From Bacteroidota bacterium (GTDB taxonomy: Bacteria > Bacteroidota > Bacteroidia > Chitinophagales > Chitinophagaceae), in NCBI GenBank assembly GCA_005882315.1, contig VBAR01000001.1, positions 2,553,736-2,617,735 of the forward strand: a stretch of 64,000 nucleotides of DNA, given 5' to 3'. This document shows, piece by piece, positions 54,026-63,212 of the stretch. Position 1 is the first letter of the stretch, and each line of letters opens with the position of its first letter. The notes under the pieces are model-generated. The model ran no database searches, was not told the origin of the DNA, and was given only the letters and a program-made list of their open reading frames with translations. The position numbers and the translations under genes were made by a program.

Positions 54026-55420
54026 ATGCAAGATTCTGGTAAGGCTGCATTAAAGCAAACTCTCGGTTTGCAATTCGTACTTGTATTTGTAATTGCCAAT
54101 ATTCTCGGCTCAGGTGTTTATAAAAAAGTAGCGCCGATGGCGGATGCGCTGCATTCATCAGGCTGGGTGTTGATAGCATGGGTAATCGGTGGTATTATTA
54201 GTTTATTTGGTGCATTGAGTTATGCTGAAGTAGCGGGACTGCTTGCAGATACGGGAGGAGATTATTCTTATTATAAAAAGATCTACAATAAGTTTTTTGC
54301 ATTTCAGTTTGGGTGGTCAACGTTTACAATTATACAAACAGCAGCTATCTCTTCATTGGCGTATGTATTTGCACAATCACTTCACAATATTGCTCACTTT
54401 CCACCAGTACTTGAATCCTCATCTAATTTTAATATTGCTGGCATTTTTTATCCTTTCAGGGATTTTAATGTAAAACTTACTGCAATCTGTTTAATTCTTT
54501 TGCTCACCTGGGTCAACACACAAGGACTGAAAACAGGTGCATGGTTGGGAACAGTTATTCTTTTACTAGTGTTTGCCGGTTTATTTACCATTATATTTTT
54601 TGGATTGACAAGTAAGGAATCAAATCTTAGCATGGCCTTTAGTTTGGATACAACCAATAATCAACCTGTAACATTCAGTGCGATGTTTACCGCTATGCTT
54701 GCTGCATTCTGGGGTTATCAGGGCTGGGCATCGGTAGGATATATTGGCGGCGAAGCAAAAAATGCCAATCGAAATATTCCCCGTGGAATTGCTATCGGAG
54801 TTTTTATTGTCATCGCATTATACTTGTTGGTGAATACAGCTTATCTATCATTGCTTCCAATTACTTCGCTTGAACAAATAAAAACATCATCCAGCGGTAT
54901 TGCTGCTGTTGAGGCGGTAAAAGTTTTTTGGGGCAGGGGAGGGGAGTTGTTTATTTCTGTTTTGATACTGATAACGACATTCGGTTGCACACATGCTACT
55001 ATTATTTCAAGTTGTCGTATTTATTATGCAATGACAAAAGAAAAAATGTTTTTTAAACCCGTTGCCGAACTCAACAAACATGCTGTTCCGCATAACTCAC
55101 TTTTTTATCAATGTGTGTGGGCAAGTATCTTGGTGTTGTCAGGAACATTCGACCAGTTAACTGATATGATCATTTTTGCCGTATTTGTTTTTTATGGCGC
55201 TACAGCATTTGGTGTTTTTGTGTTGAGAAAAAAGATGCCGGATGCACATAGGCCGTATAAAGTGTGGGGTTACCCGATAGTTCCTGCAATTGTGATAATA
55301 ATTTCTGCTGCATTGTTTGTAAATACAATTATCACACAACCAAGAGAAGCAGGAATAGGTTTGGCATTAATGGCTACCGGTATACCAATGTGGTATTGGT
55401 TCAATAGAAAAAAAGATTAG
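54026..55420 (+). CDS. Amino acid permease (APC superfamily)
   Basis: The 464-aa protein has twelve helices and the family's first-helix motif (VIANILGSGVYKK, corresponding to G-S-G-I/V), plus the conserved AFWGYQGWASVGYIGGEAKN region in helix 6. It is a cytoplasmic-membrane symporter or exchanger for amino acids; specificity is not predictable. Its last 4 bases overlap the convergent outer membrane protein gene. Confidence 0.92.
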   Translation: MQDSGKAALKQTLGLQFVLVFVIANILGSGVYKKVAPMADALHSSGWVLIAWVIGGIISLFGALSYAEVAGLLADTGGDYSYYKKIYNKFFAFQFGWSTFTIIQTAAISSLAYVFAQSLHNIAHFPPVLESSSNFNIAGIFYPFRDFNVKLTAICLILLLTWVNTQGLKTGAWLGTVILLLVFAGLFTIIFFGLTSKESNLSMAFSLDTTNNQPVTFSAMFTAMLAAFWGYQGWASVGYIGGEAKNANRNIPRGIAIGVFIVIALYLLVNTAYLSLLPITSLEQIKTSSSGIAAVEAVKVFWGRGGELFISVLILITTFGCTHATIISSCRIYYAMTKEKMFFKPVAELNKHAVPHNSLFYQCVWASILVLSGTFDQLTDMIIFAVFVFYGATAFGVFVLRKKMPDAHRPYKVWGYPIVPAIVIIISAALFVNTIITQPREAGIGLALMATGIPMWYWFNRKKD

Positions 55421-55944
55421 AAACGATAACCAAGGTCAATACCCGGTAAAAGCCGTCCACCGAAATCTTCATCGAGGGAATTAAACTCTTTGGTTACTTT
55501 CTTAGTGAAGCCATAACCAACAAATGGCGTAACTGCGTAATGAGTTTTAAATGTAAAATGATAACCCGCTTCGGCCATGGGTGTAATGAATAAACTATTG
55601 AGGCTGGTTTTGCCGTCAAAATTGTCAAAAGAAAACCAAAGCCTTCCCCCGACAAATGCATTTCCTGTTCCTTTTTCATTAAATATAAATCCGTAGCGAT
55701 AACCGGCATACATGCCAAAACCTTTATAACCAGAGTAAGATTGTTTAGAAGAAAAATTATACGTTAACCCGATCACCCAGCTATGCTTTTTGCTGAAGGT
55801 TTCATAGCGGGGACCAACATGGCTGCTTTTAAAATTTTTTCCCATCGAACGCATATACTCACCGCCGAGTTCCCAGGGATTTTGTGAAAGGGCAGTAGTA
55901 GCAAATGAAAAACAAAGAATTGATAAGCATAATATTTTACGCAT
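55417..55944 (-). CDS. Small outer membrane beta-barrel-like protein
   Basis: The 175-aa protein has a signal peptide (MRKILCLSILCFSFATTALSQ) and alternating aromatic/hydrophobic strands, such as SWVIGLTYNFSSK, GMYAGYRYGFIFN and YAVTPFVGYGF, ending with an aromatic (LGYRF), which fits an eight-stranded OmpA/OmpW-like barrel. Not assigned to a specific family. It shares 4 bases at the 3' end with the convergent permease gene. Confidence 0.7.
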   Translation of the reverse strand: MRKILCLSILCFSFATTALSQNPWELGGEYMRSMGKNFKSSHVGPRYETFSKKHSWVIGLTYNFSSKQSYSGYKGFGMYAGYRYGFIFNEKGTGNAFVGGRLWFSFDNFDGKTSLNSLFITPMAEAGYHFTFKTHYAVTPFVGYGFTKKVTKEFNSLDEDFGGRLLPGIDLGYRF

Positions 55945-56096
55945 AGCTCTATTAACGAACAGGATGGAAAAATATTTTCAATGATCAATCAACAATAAAG
56001 AGTTTACAGCCCATTTGTGTAGAACTCCGATGGGATTCCGCTAATAACTGGTAAAGCTGTTTCAGCTTCTGGTTTATTATTAATGACATATTTGGG

Positions 56097-57413
56097 TCAA
56101 TTGGTTTTCATTTCTTCCGCCCACTTGTCCCTTTCATCAGGAGAAAACTTCCACGGCGCAAAATTATTCTCTACATTACTGAACATGGCATTCCATTCCT
56201 GTGGGGCATTACTGTCCTCCATAACCAATGAACGACGGAGTTCAATAATAATATCAAGCGGTGAAATGGAAACAGGACATTCTTGTACACAGGCATTGCA
56301 AGTAGTGCAGGCACGCAGTTCTTCAACAGTAATATAATTGAGCAGGTTTTTTCCATCATCTTTAAACTCGCCATTTACATTGATGTTCTTTCCAACTTCT
56401 TCCATTCTGTCCCTCGTGTCCATCATTATTTTTCTAGGTGATAACAGTTTGCCCGTTTGAGTGGCAGGGCAAGCGGCAGAACATCTACCGCATTCAGTAC
56501 AACTATATGCATCCAATAAATGCTTCTGCCCTAGATCAAAAACATCTTTTGCTCCAAATCGTGCAGGAGCTGCTGCATCGGTTGGTGCTAGTTCCGGTCG
56601 CATGGAATATAAGACCTCATTCTGTACTGATTGCATATTGGTCATCTTACCCATCGGGTTAAATTTTGCAAAATAGGCGTTGGGAAATGCAAGAATAATA
56701 TGCAGGTGTTTTGAGTAAGGCAGATAATTTAAAAAAGCAAAAATGCCAACAATGTGCAACCACCAGCAAGATCGTTCAAGAAAAATAAGTGATGAGGCAG
56801 AAAGACCTGAAAGGTTTTCTGCAAAGATCCCGCTGATAACAAAATCGCCGGTTTGTTTATAATGTTCATGTCCCTGCAACTGTAATGCACGGTCGGCACT
56901 ATTCATTGTAAGGAACAAACTCATCAAAACGATTTCTGTTATCAGAATATAATTTGCATCACTGCGTGGCCAGCCGTTAAGATCTTTACTGATAAAACGT
57001 TTGAGTTTGATAATATTTCTACGGACCAAAAAGATAACACAGCCCACCAGTACCAGCAAAGCCAATACTTCAAATGCATTGATAAGGAAACTGTATAAGC
57101 CTCCTAATGGTTCGGCAAATAACCTATGATTGCCGAGTATTCCATCTAATACTATTTCCAGTACTTCAATATTGATAATGATAAACCCGGCATAAACAAA
57201 AAAATGCATAACAGCTACCAACGGATTGCGAAACATTTTTTGCTGACCAAATGCCAGCAAAAATAAATTACGCCAGCGTTGTGAAGGATTATCATTAACC
57301 AGGTCATTTTTACCTAACCTGATATTGCGGATAATTTCTTTTGCTTTCTTTGAAAAAAGCCAGATAGCAACTGCTGAAAGCAGGATAAATAAAATTTGTG
57401 GTATAAATTGCAT
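56097..57413 (-). CDS. Membrane Fe-S protein, heterodisulfide reductase C-like
   Basis: The 438-aa protein has about six membrane helices in the first 260 residues and then two 4Fe-4S clusters: CTECGRCSAACP (305-316) and CTTCNACVQECP (369-380). It corresponds to an HdrE/HdrC-like fusion that receives electrons in the membrane and passes them to a CCG subunit, likely the one encoded at 50841-51620. The C-terminus (ERDKWAEEMKTN) is soluble. The reaction partner and physiological role are not known; lactate, glycolate and quinone-linked reductases use similar modules. Confidence 0.88.
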   Translation of the reverse strand: MQFIPQILFILLSAVAIWLFSKKAKEIIRNIRLGKNDLVNDNPSQRWRNLFLLAFGQQKMFRNPLVAVMHFFVYAGFIIINIEVLEIVLDGILGNHRLFAEPLGGLYSFLINAFEVLALLVLVGCVIFLVRRNIIKLKRFISKDLNGWPRSDANYILITEIVLMSLFLTMNSADRALQLQGHEHYKQTGDFVISGIFAENLSGLSASSLIFLERSCWWLHIVGIFAFLNYLPYSKHLHIILAFPNAYFAKFNPMGKMTNMQSVQNEVLYSMRPELAPTDAAAPARFGAKDVFDLGQKHLLDAYSCTECGRCSAACPATQTGKLLSPRKIMMDTRDRMEEVGKNINVNGEFKDDGKNLLNYITVEELRACTTCNACVQECPVSISPLDIIIELRRSLVMEDSNAPQEWNAMFSNVENNFAPWKFSPDERDKWAEEMKTN

Positions 57414-57452
57414 GCAGTCTGGTTTCGAATAGCTAAATTAAGGGTTGTTGTT

Positions 57453-57475
57453 GGATTCCGGATGCCGGATTCAGG
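57453..57475. repeat. Short repeat related to the ftsZ linker array
   Basis: GGATTCCGGATGCCGGATTC, between the Fe-S gene and the phosphoribosyltransferase gene, has internal repeat of CCGGAT and shares GATTCCGGATGC with the reverse complement of the ftsZ linker array end (1253-1264). It looks like a degenerate copy of one repeat family. Confidence 0.5.
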
Positions 57476-57512
57476 ACTTCTAATATTGAAAAGATAATCC
57501 TTACAGAAAATT

Positions 57513-58010
57513 ATGAGTGATAAAAAATATATACTTACAAAAGAAGTGGCAGAAAAAAAGATCCGTCGGCTTGCATTAGAAATTATTGAGCATAATCCCG
57601 ATGAAAAAGAACTGATACTTGCGGGCATTCGTGGCAGCGGTACCGTCGTAGCAAGTTGTATTCAGAAAAGTATTGAAGAACTTTCATCACTTAAAACAAA
57701 ACTGATCACACTTACGCTGGATAAAAAGAATCCGAAGGAAGTTGAGTTGAGTGAAGCGATTGATTTCAATAATAAGACAGTGGTATTGATTGATGATGTA
57801 GCCAATAGTGGTAAAACCATACTCTATGCACTCAAGCCTTTTCTGTCTTTTCATCCAAAGTCCATCCAGGCATTGGTGCTTGTAGAGCGGACACATACTA
57901 GTTTTCCCGTTACGGCAGATTATGTCGGGTTATCAGTTGCCAGCACATCGCAGGAACATATTTATGTAGAAGTAAGCGAAACAGAAGTGCTGGGCGCCTT
58001 CCTGCAATAA
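57513..58010 (+). CDS. PyrR-like phosphoribosyltransferase
   Basis: The 165-aa protein has the PRPP-binding loop as VVLIDDVANSGKTILYAL, preceded by LILAGIRGSGTVVASCI, and the C-terminal segment YVGLSVASTSQEHIYVEV. It matches type I phosphoribosyltransferases of the PyrR/uracil-hypoxanthine PRTase group. Bacteroidota members are usually annotated as 'phosphoribosyltransferase' with unproved substrate; regulation of pyr genes is not supported here, because no pyr operon is near. Start ATG 57513. Confidence 0.8.
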   Translation: MSDKKYILTKEVAEKKIRRLALEIIEHNPDEKELILAGIRGSGTVVASCIQKSIEELSSLKTKLITLTLDKKNPKEVELSEAIDFNNKTVVLIDDVANSGKTILYALKPFLSFHPKSIQALVLVERTHTSFPVTADYVGLSVASTSQEHIYVEVSETEVLGAFLQ

Positions 58011-58011
58011 C

Positions 58012-58122
58012 TTAAGGTTCTAATATTATATCTACTTCTTTTGTTGTTTGGTAATCGTACTGGTCGGTTGAAGTGATTTTTATAGCCGCAGTAAATGTGG
58101 CGACAATTCCTGAAACCGACAT
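58012..58122 (-). CDS. Possible small open frame downstream of the DUF2279 gene
   Basis: A minus-strand ATG frame of 36 codons (MSVSGIVATFTAAIKITSTD.., ending DIILEP) occupies the 143-base gap between the phosphoribosyltransferase gene and the DUF2279 gene. The open frame extends 11 codons further upstream without stops (KQDNLYNFDWL), in a different frame from the DUF2279 end. It looks protein-like, but no family is recognised and no ribosome-binding site is clear. It might be a remnant of an older gene. Confidence 0.3.
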   Translation of the reverse strand: MSVSGIVATFTAAIKITSTDQYDYQTTKEVDIILEP

Positions 58123-58153
58123 TAACCAGTCGAAGTTATACAGGTTGTCTTGT

Positions 58154-59212
58154 TTAAAAGTACAGAAAATAAAATTTCGTCTTGCCTCCAGGATTTAACT
58201 CAAGTGTCGGTGCAGGAAATTTAAAAGCACTCAGAACAGTAAGAAAAAATTTAAGGGTTTTGCTGTTGGTTTTTATTTTACTCAGATCAATGTCGGGTGC
58301 AATATACCATTGCCTTCTTCTTGGTACATCGGTTCTGTTAAAAATAACATTGCCACTTTCATCCGTATCTACATTTTCCTCTGCGCCAAATAATCCTTCT
58401 GCTCCATATCCAACTGAAACACCTAACCACGGAGGCAGGTTTGATTTGGGAAAAAATGATTTGAAATTGGCCGATGCCCAATAGGTTTGCCCGTTATAAT
58501 CCTTCAAAAACCTTTCTGGTGCGCTGGTGCCGAATAATTCTTCAGTTCTTTCTTGTAACTGTGGGTCGCTGTAATTTTTTTTGTGATAAGAGAATTTGAG
58601 TTTGATGCGTTGATCATCCCATGCAAGTTCCTGCGCCACCAGTATGCCACTGCCTAAAATATTTGCGCTGAAATCATACCAGCTCCATCCCCATTGTTCG
58701 CTGAATCCATCGAGTACTTCAATCGCTGTTTGATAAAATGCGCCGCTCATACCACCGATCCAGATCCTTTTTTTTCTGTCAATACCTGTCCACCGCCAAA
58801 GCTCCATACTGGCACGGCTTTCTATATATGCGCTATACATATGTCCGACCTTGTCCATTTGTTTCCATTCGTGCCAGTCATTAATGGTATGAAACGATGA
58901 TTGCGGGTAGTCTTTATACCAGGAATTGTACAATCCTATCATAACAGCGCCATAGCCGACCACATTGGCTCCAATAACGATACGGGTACGTTTTTTTATT
59001 TGTTCAGGTGTAAGGGCAGTTGGTGGGTTTAGTGGAACCGGTGATGATTGAGCAGGCATTTGTGTTATGCTATCAACTACTATTTGCTTTTGTATTGTTG
59101 TATCCTGGGAAAATAAGCCGCATACAGGAAACATCAGAAAGCAGAACAGGGTTACAGCAGTACAAGAGTGCGACGCAACAGAAGCTAAATTTTGCACAGG
59201 TGCCGGTTTCAT
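58154..59212 (-). CDS. DUF2279-family protein
   Basis: The 352-aa protein has a hydrophobic N-terminal segment (TLFCFLMFPVCGLFSQ, after an unusually long 20-residue lead) consistent with export, a second hydrophobic stretch (IVIGANVVGYGAVMIGLYNSW), and the DUF2279 core: NDWHEWKQMDKVGHMYSAYIES, SGAFYQTAIEVLDGFSEQWGWSWYDFSANILGSG (residues about 165-200). The end is a short beta segment (KTKFYFLYF). The function of the family is unknown; envelope location is likely. The lead before the signal peptide is partly encoded by the second copy of the 21-nt dispersed repeat (59160-59180). Confidence 0.8.
   Translation of the reverse strand: MKPAPVQNLASVASHSCTAVTLFCFLMFPVCGLFSQDTTIQKQIVVDSITQMPAQSSPVPLNPPTALTPEQIKKRTRIVIGANVVGYGAVMIGLYNSWYKDYPQSSFHTINDWHEWKQMDKVGHMYSAYIESRASMELWRWTGIDRKKRIWIGGMSGAFYQTAIEVLDGFSEQWGWSWYDFSANILGSGILVAQELAWDDQRIKLKFSYHKKNYSDPQLQERTEELFGTSAPERFLKDYNGQTYWASANFKSFFPKSNLPPWLGVSVGYGAEGLFGAEENVDTDESGNVIFNRTDVPRRRQWYIAPDIDLSKIKTNSKTLKFFLTVLSAFKFPAPTLELNPGGKTKFYFLYF
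59160..59180. repeat. 21-nt dispersed repeat, copy 2
   Basis: The exact reverse complement of the sequence at 2255-2275 lies here, inside the 5' end of the DUF2279 gene, where it encodes part of the residues before the signal peptide (VASHSCT). A partial relative (TGTACAAGAGTG) occurs near 32364 in the gap upstream of mltG. Confidence 0.75.
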
Positions 59213-59290
59213 TCAAACAAAAATACGGGACAAAGACCATTTTAGATTGAATAGGAAAATTCAATAACTTCCCTCTTTAAACCAACTATT

Positions 59291-61012
59291 ATGGATGCAA
59301 CGATCCTTGCAAAAGTGAATAACTGGCTTAGCGGAAATTTTGATACTGTGACAAAGGATGAGATCACCCGCCTGCAGAAGGATAATGAAAAAGAATTGGA
59401 AGATGCATTTTATCGCAATCTTGAATTTGGTACGGGTGGTTTGCGAGGTATTATGGGAGTAGGAACCAACCGGATGAATAAATATACGGTGGGGATGGCT
59501 ACCCAGGGCTATGCCAATTACCTGAAGCAATGTTTTGGTAATGATGTGAGTGTTGCAATTGCGCATGATAGCCGGAATAATAGCCGCTTCTTTGCCGAAA
59601 CAGTTGCCAATGTGTTTGGCGCAAATGGGATCAAAGTTTATTTATTCGAAGCGTTACGTCCAACTCCGGAACTTTCATTCGCTATCCGTCATTTAAAATG
59701 CAAAGGTGGAGTAGTGTGCACAGCTTCGCATAATCCAAAAGAGTTTAATGGGTACAAGGCTTATTGGGATGATGGCTCACAGCTGGTGCCACCGCATGAT
59801 AAAAATGTAATTAAAGAAGTAGATAAGATATTATCAGTTGATGATGTAAAGTGGAGTGGTGGTGAAAAGAATATTACCATCATCGGTAAAGAGCTGGATG
59901 ATGTGTATATGAAAATGGTAAAAAGCCTGAGTGTGTACCCGGATGTTATCAAAAAGCAACATGATCTGAAAATAGTTTACACTTCTATTCATGGAACAGG
60001 TATTGTGCTGATGCCGGAAGTGCTGAAACGTTTTGGTTTTACTAATGTAACGGTGGTGGAAGAACAGAAAGTGCCGGATGGAAATTTTCCAACAGTAGTT
60101 TATCCCAATCCTGAAGAAAGTGAAGCAATGAGTATTGGGTTGAAAAAAGCAAAGGAACTGGATGCAGATATTTTATTAGGTACGGACCCTGATAGCGACC
60201 GTGTAGGCATCGGCGTAAAAGATAATAATGGCAATTGGGTGCTGATGAATGGCAACCAAACTGCTGTGCTTGCTTTTAATTACATGATCGAAGCAAGAAA
60301 AGCGAAAGGCATTGCTCAGCCCAATGATATGGTGGTAAAAACAATTGTAACAACGGAGATGATCGACCAGATAGCAAAAGCAAGTGGCATTGCCTGTTAT
60401 AATGTGCTTACTGGTTTTAAATGGATCGCTGAATTAATAAGAGAAAAAGAAGGAAAAGAAAACTATGTTGTGGGGGGTGAAGAAAGTTTTGGTTTGATGA
60501 TCGGTGATAAGGTAAGGGATAAGGATGCGATCAGCGCTGTGGCTTTGCTTTGTGAAATGGCAGCTTATGAAAAAGAAAAAGGTCGCAGCTTGTTTCAAAA
60601 AATGATTGACCTGTATGTGCAGTATGGTTTTTATAAAGAACATTTGATATCCATTACTAAAAAAGGAATGGATGGCCAGCAACAAATTGCTGCAATGATG
60701 GAAGGTTACCGCAGTAATCCGCCACTTAAAATAAATGGAGTAAATGTTGAGCAGTTATTGGATTATAAAATGCGCAAAGGAAAAAACCTGTTGACAGGAG
60801 AGGAGTGGGAAATAAAATTACCCAAATCAAATGTGTTGCAATTCATATTAACTGATGGAAGTAAGATAAGTGCAAGACCAAGTGGTACAGAACCAAAGAT
60901 CAAATTCTATTTTAGTGTAAATGGAAAGTTGAAGAATGCTGCAGACTTTGAAAAAGTAGGAAAAGAGTTGGATGAGAAAATAAAGGCGATAATTAATGAT
61001 TTGAAATTATAA
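59291..61012 (+). CDS. Phosphoglucomutase/phosphomannomutase family enzyme
   Basis: The 573-aa enzyme shows all landmarks of the alpha-D-phosphohexomutase family: active-site loop TASHNP with S146, metal-binding DPDSDR (299-304), sugar-binding GGEESFG and phosphate-binding RPSGTEPKIKFYF. Length and the N-terminal motif NLEFGTGGLRGIMG fit the PgcA-type phosphoglucomutases of Bacteroidota and Firmicutes. It interconverts hexose 1- and 6-phosphates for cell-wall and storage glycan synthesis. The next gene starts 3 bases downstream, so a short operon with the DoxX protein and lipoprotein is likely. Confidence 0.93.
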   Translation: MDATILAKVNNWLSGNFDTVTKDEITRLQKDNEKELEDAFYRNLEFGTGGLRGIMGVGTNRMNKYTVGMATQGYANYLKQCFGNDVSVAIAHDSRNNSRFFAETVANVFGANGIKVYLFEALRPTPELSFAIRHLKCKGGVVCTASHNPKEFNGYKAYWDDGSQLVPPHDKNVIKEVDKILSVDDVKWSGGEKNITIIGKELDDVYMKMVKSLSVYPDVIKKQHDLKIVYTSIHGTGIVLMPEVLKRFGFTNVTVVEEQKVPDGNFPTVVYPNPEESEAMSIGLKKAKELDADILLGTDPDSDRVGIGVKDNNGNWVLMNGNQTAVLAFNYMIEARKAKGIAQPNDMVVKTIVTTEMIDQIAKASGIACYNVLTGFKWIAELIREKEGKENYVVGGEESFGLMIGDKVRDKDAISAVALLCEMAAYEKEKGRSLFQKMIDLYVQYGFYKEHLISITKKGMDGQQQIAAMMEGYRSNPPLKINGVNVEQLLDYKMRKGKNLLTGEEWEIKLPKSNVLQFILTDGSKISARPSGTEPKIKFYFSVNGKLKNAADFEKVGKELDEKIKAIINDLKL

Positions 61013-61014
61013 CT

Positions 61015-61431
61015 ATGAAACCACATTTTTTACTCCAGCCTTCCAATTCGATCGGCCTCTTAAGAATGCTGATGGGAATTGTTTTTATTCTGCATGGCGG
61101 TGCAAGATTGTATGAACACTCAGTTACAGGATTTGGTGGGTTTATTGGTGATCATGGAATCCCGGGTGGATTATACCTTGCATGGTTTATAACTGTGTTT
61201 GAAATAATAGGAGGCACAGCAATGTTCCTTCGCTATGCAGTAAAGGTTTTTTGTGTAATTGAGATCCTTATTCAAATCGGCGGCATATTAATGGTTCATA
61301 GCCCAAATGGATGGTTTACAGTTGGGGCACAAGTGGGCGGAATGGAATATAGTGTTGTTCTGGTTGGAGTATTACTTGCAATATTCCTCGCTGAAAGAAA
61401 GAATGATTTGAATATTAAACCACTGCTATGA
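61015..61431 (+). CDS. DoxX-family membrane protein
   Basis: The 138-aa protein has four hydrophobic segments and the DoxX pattern RMLMGIVFILHGGARLYEH, ITVFEIIGGTAMFLRYAV, IEILIQIGGILMVHSPNGW. The family includes thiosulfate:quinone oxidoreductase subunits but most members are uncharacterised. It follows the phosphohexomutase gene by 2 bases and overlaps the next gene by 4 (ATGA), so the three genes form one operon. Confidence 0.88.
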   Translation: MKPHFLLQPSNSIGLLRMLMGIVFILHGGARLYEHSVTGFGGFIGDHGIPGGLYLAWFITVFEIIGGTAMFLRYAVKVFCVIEILIQIGGILMVHSPNGWFTVGAQVGGMEYSVVLVGVLLAIFLAERKNDLNIKPLL

Positions 61432-61760
61432 GAAAACTACTTTTTATTTCTCTTGCGGTATTTTTTTATTCCTGTTCAACAGAAGCACCCAAAGAAGATG
61501 AAGTAAAAGAAATGGTAAAGATTTGGTATATGCAGAAAAGTTCAGCAGACGGTGCAGGGATATGGAATGTGAGTGGTGTCACTGTACTTTCAATAAAAAA
61601 AGATGAGAAGCGAAAAGATATTTTCAATACAATAAGTCATGCAACAGGTACCTGGAAATATCCGCCATTGGAAATTCCAAAGCCTGATGAAAATTTTTCT
61701 GATACAGTGCAGATGGACCTACGATGGAATGGCTCTAAATGGGTAACAGCAAATGAATAA
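61428..61760 (+). CDS. Small lipoprotein of unknown function
   Basis: The 110-aa product has a lipoprotein signal (LLFISLAVFFYSCST, Cys 16). The mature 95 residues contain EMVKIWYMQKSSADGAGIWNV and end with MDLRWNGSKWVTANE. It resembles no named family. It overlaps the DoxX gene by 4 bases, suggesting translational coupling and a shared membrane-related role. Confidence 0.72.
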   Translation: MRKLLFISLAVFFYSCSTEAPKEDEVKEMVKIWYMQKSSADGAGIWNVSGVTVLSIKKDEKRKDIFNTISHATGTWKYPPLEIPKPDENFSDTVQMDLRWNGSKWVTANE

Positions 61761-61804
61761 GATATAAAACAGCATTAACAATTACATTAACCGAAACATC
61801 AAAT

Positions 61805-63208
61805 ATGAAAATTGCATTTCACGGGGCGGCAAGAACCGTAACAGGCTCGAAACATCTTATCACTTTAAAGAACGGCAAAAAGATCTTGCTTGATTGTGGC
61901 ATGTTCCAGGGTATGGGCAAAGAAACGGATATGCTCAATCGTGATTTTGGTTTTGAGCCGGCTGAAGTGGATGTAATGATATTGTCTCATGCACATATTG
62001 ATCATAGCGGTCTTATACCCAAACTGGTCAAAGATGGGTTTAAAGGAAATATTTTCTGTACACCAGCTACCAAAGATCTAACCGAAGTTTTGTTAGAAGA
62101 CTCTGCCGGAATTCAGGAAGATGAGATCAAATACCAGAATAAACGAAGAGCTTCTGAAGGATTGCCTTACCTGAAACCTTTATATACTTCGGAAGATGCA
62201 AAACAAGCCAACTCACATTTTGTCGCAAAGGAATATGGCCAGTGGTTTGATGTGATTGAAGATGTGCAGGCTTTATTTACCGATGCGGGCCATATTATCG
62301 GCAGTGCATGTGTGCATGTAAAAATTAAAGAGAATGGAAAAGATACCGCTATCACATTTAGCGGTGATGTGGGCCGCTATAGGGATGTGATCTTAAAATC
62401 CCCGGAAGATTTTCCACAGGCAGATTATATCATTTGTGAATCAACTTATGGTAACAGCCTGCATGATGTAAACACCACTACACCTGACCTGATACTGCGT
62501 TGGATCGAAAAAGCCTGTGTACACAAAAAAGGTAAATTGATCATGCCGGCATTTAGTGTGGGTCGTACGCAGGAAATATTGTTTGCACTCAATCAACTTG
62601 AGTTGGAAAATAGATTGCCGGAACTGGATTATTATGTGGATAGTCCATTAAGTGTAGAAGCAACTGAAATTGTCAAACGTTATCCTGATTATTTTAATAA
62701 AACAATTCAAACGATACTAAAAAGCGATAGTGACCCATTCGGCTTCAAAGGACTTAAGTTTATTAAAACAGTTGAGCAATCCAAATTGCTGAATTTTCAG
62801 AATGGCCCCTTTGTAATTATTTCTGCCAGCGGAATGGCTGATGCAGGCAGGGTAAAACATCATGTCAGTAATAATATTGAGAGCAGTCATAATACGATTT
62901 TATTGACTGGGTATTGCGAACCCCATTCAGTGGGTGGACAATTAATGAATGGCGATAAGGAAATAAAAATTTTTGGAGTAGATCACCAGGTTAATGCCGA
63001 GATCGGTTCCATTCGCAGCATGAGTGCCCATGGCGATTACGAAGATCTAAGCCAGTGGCTTGCCTGCCAGGATAAGAAAAGAGTAAAACGGACTTTCCTT
63101 GTACACGGTGAATATGAAGTGCAGCAAGAGTTCAAACAGCGATTAATTAAAAAAGGATTCGTTGATGTTGAGATCCCCGAAAGGCATTATGAGATCGGGC
63201 TTACCTGA
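61805..63208 (+). CDS. Metallo-beta-lactamase/beta-CASP RNase-like protein
   Basis: The 467-aa protein has the MBL zinc motif SHAHIDHSG (H62-x-H64-x-D66-H67), the AGHIIGSACVHVKI His region and the beta-CASP domain features PAFSVGRTQEILFALNQL and GYCEPHSVGGQLMNGD, with a final HGEYEVQQEF. It matches the prokaryotic CPSF73/Ysh1-like group (YciH/TTHA0252-type), which are predicted zinc-dependent endo- or exoribonucleases. It starts 45 bases after the lipoprotein gene and ends a few bases from the convergent DUF4242 gene. Confidence 0.93.
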   Translation: MKIAFHGAARTVTGSKHLITLKNGKKILLDCGMFQGMGKETDMLNRDFGFEPAEVDVMILSHAHIDHSGLIPKLVKDGFKGNIFCTPATKDLTEVLLEDSAGIQEDEIKYQNKRRASEGLPYLKPLYTSEDAKQANSHFVAKEYGQWFDVIEDVQALFTDAGHIIGSACVHVKIKENGKDTAITFSGDVGRYRDVILKSPEDFPQADYIICESTYGNSLHDVNTTTPDLILRWIEKACVHKKGKLIMPAFSVGRTQEILFALNQLELENRLPELDYYVDSPLSVEATEIVKRYPDYFNKTIQTILKSDSDPFGFKGLKFIKTVEQSKLLNFQNGPFVIISASGMADAGRVKHHVSNNIESSHNTILLTGYCEPHSVGGQLMNGDKEIKIFGVDHQVNAEIGSIRSMSAHGDYEDLSQWLACQDKKRVKRTFLVHGEYEVQQEFKQRLIKKGFVDVEIPERHYEIGLT

Positions 63209-63212
63209 TTTT

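Noticed and set aside
56054-56068. Terminator after the Fe-S gene (AAGCTG-TTT-CAGCTT)
   Set aside because: The 6-bp stem is short and no T-run follows on the minus strand.
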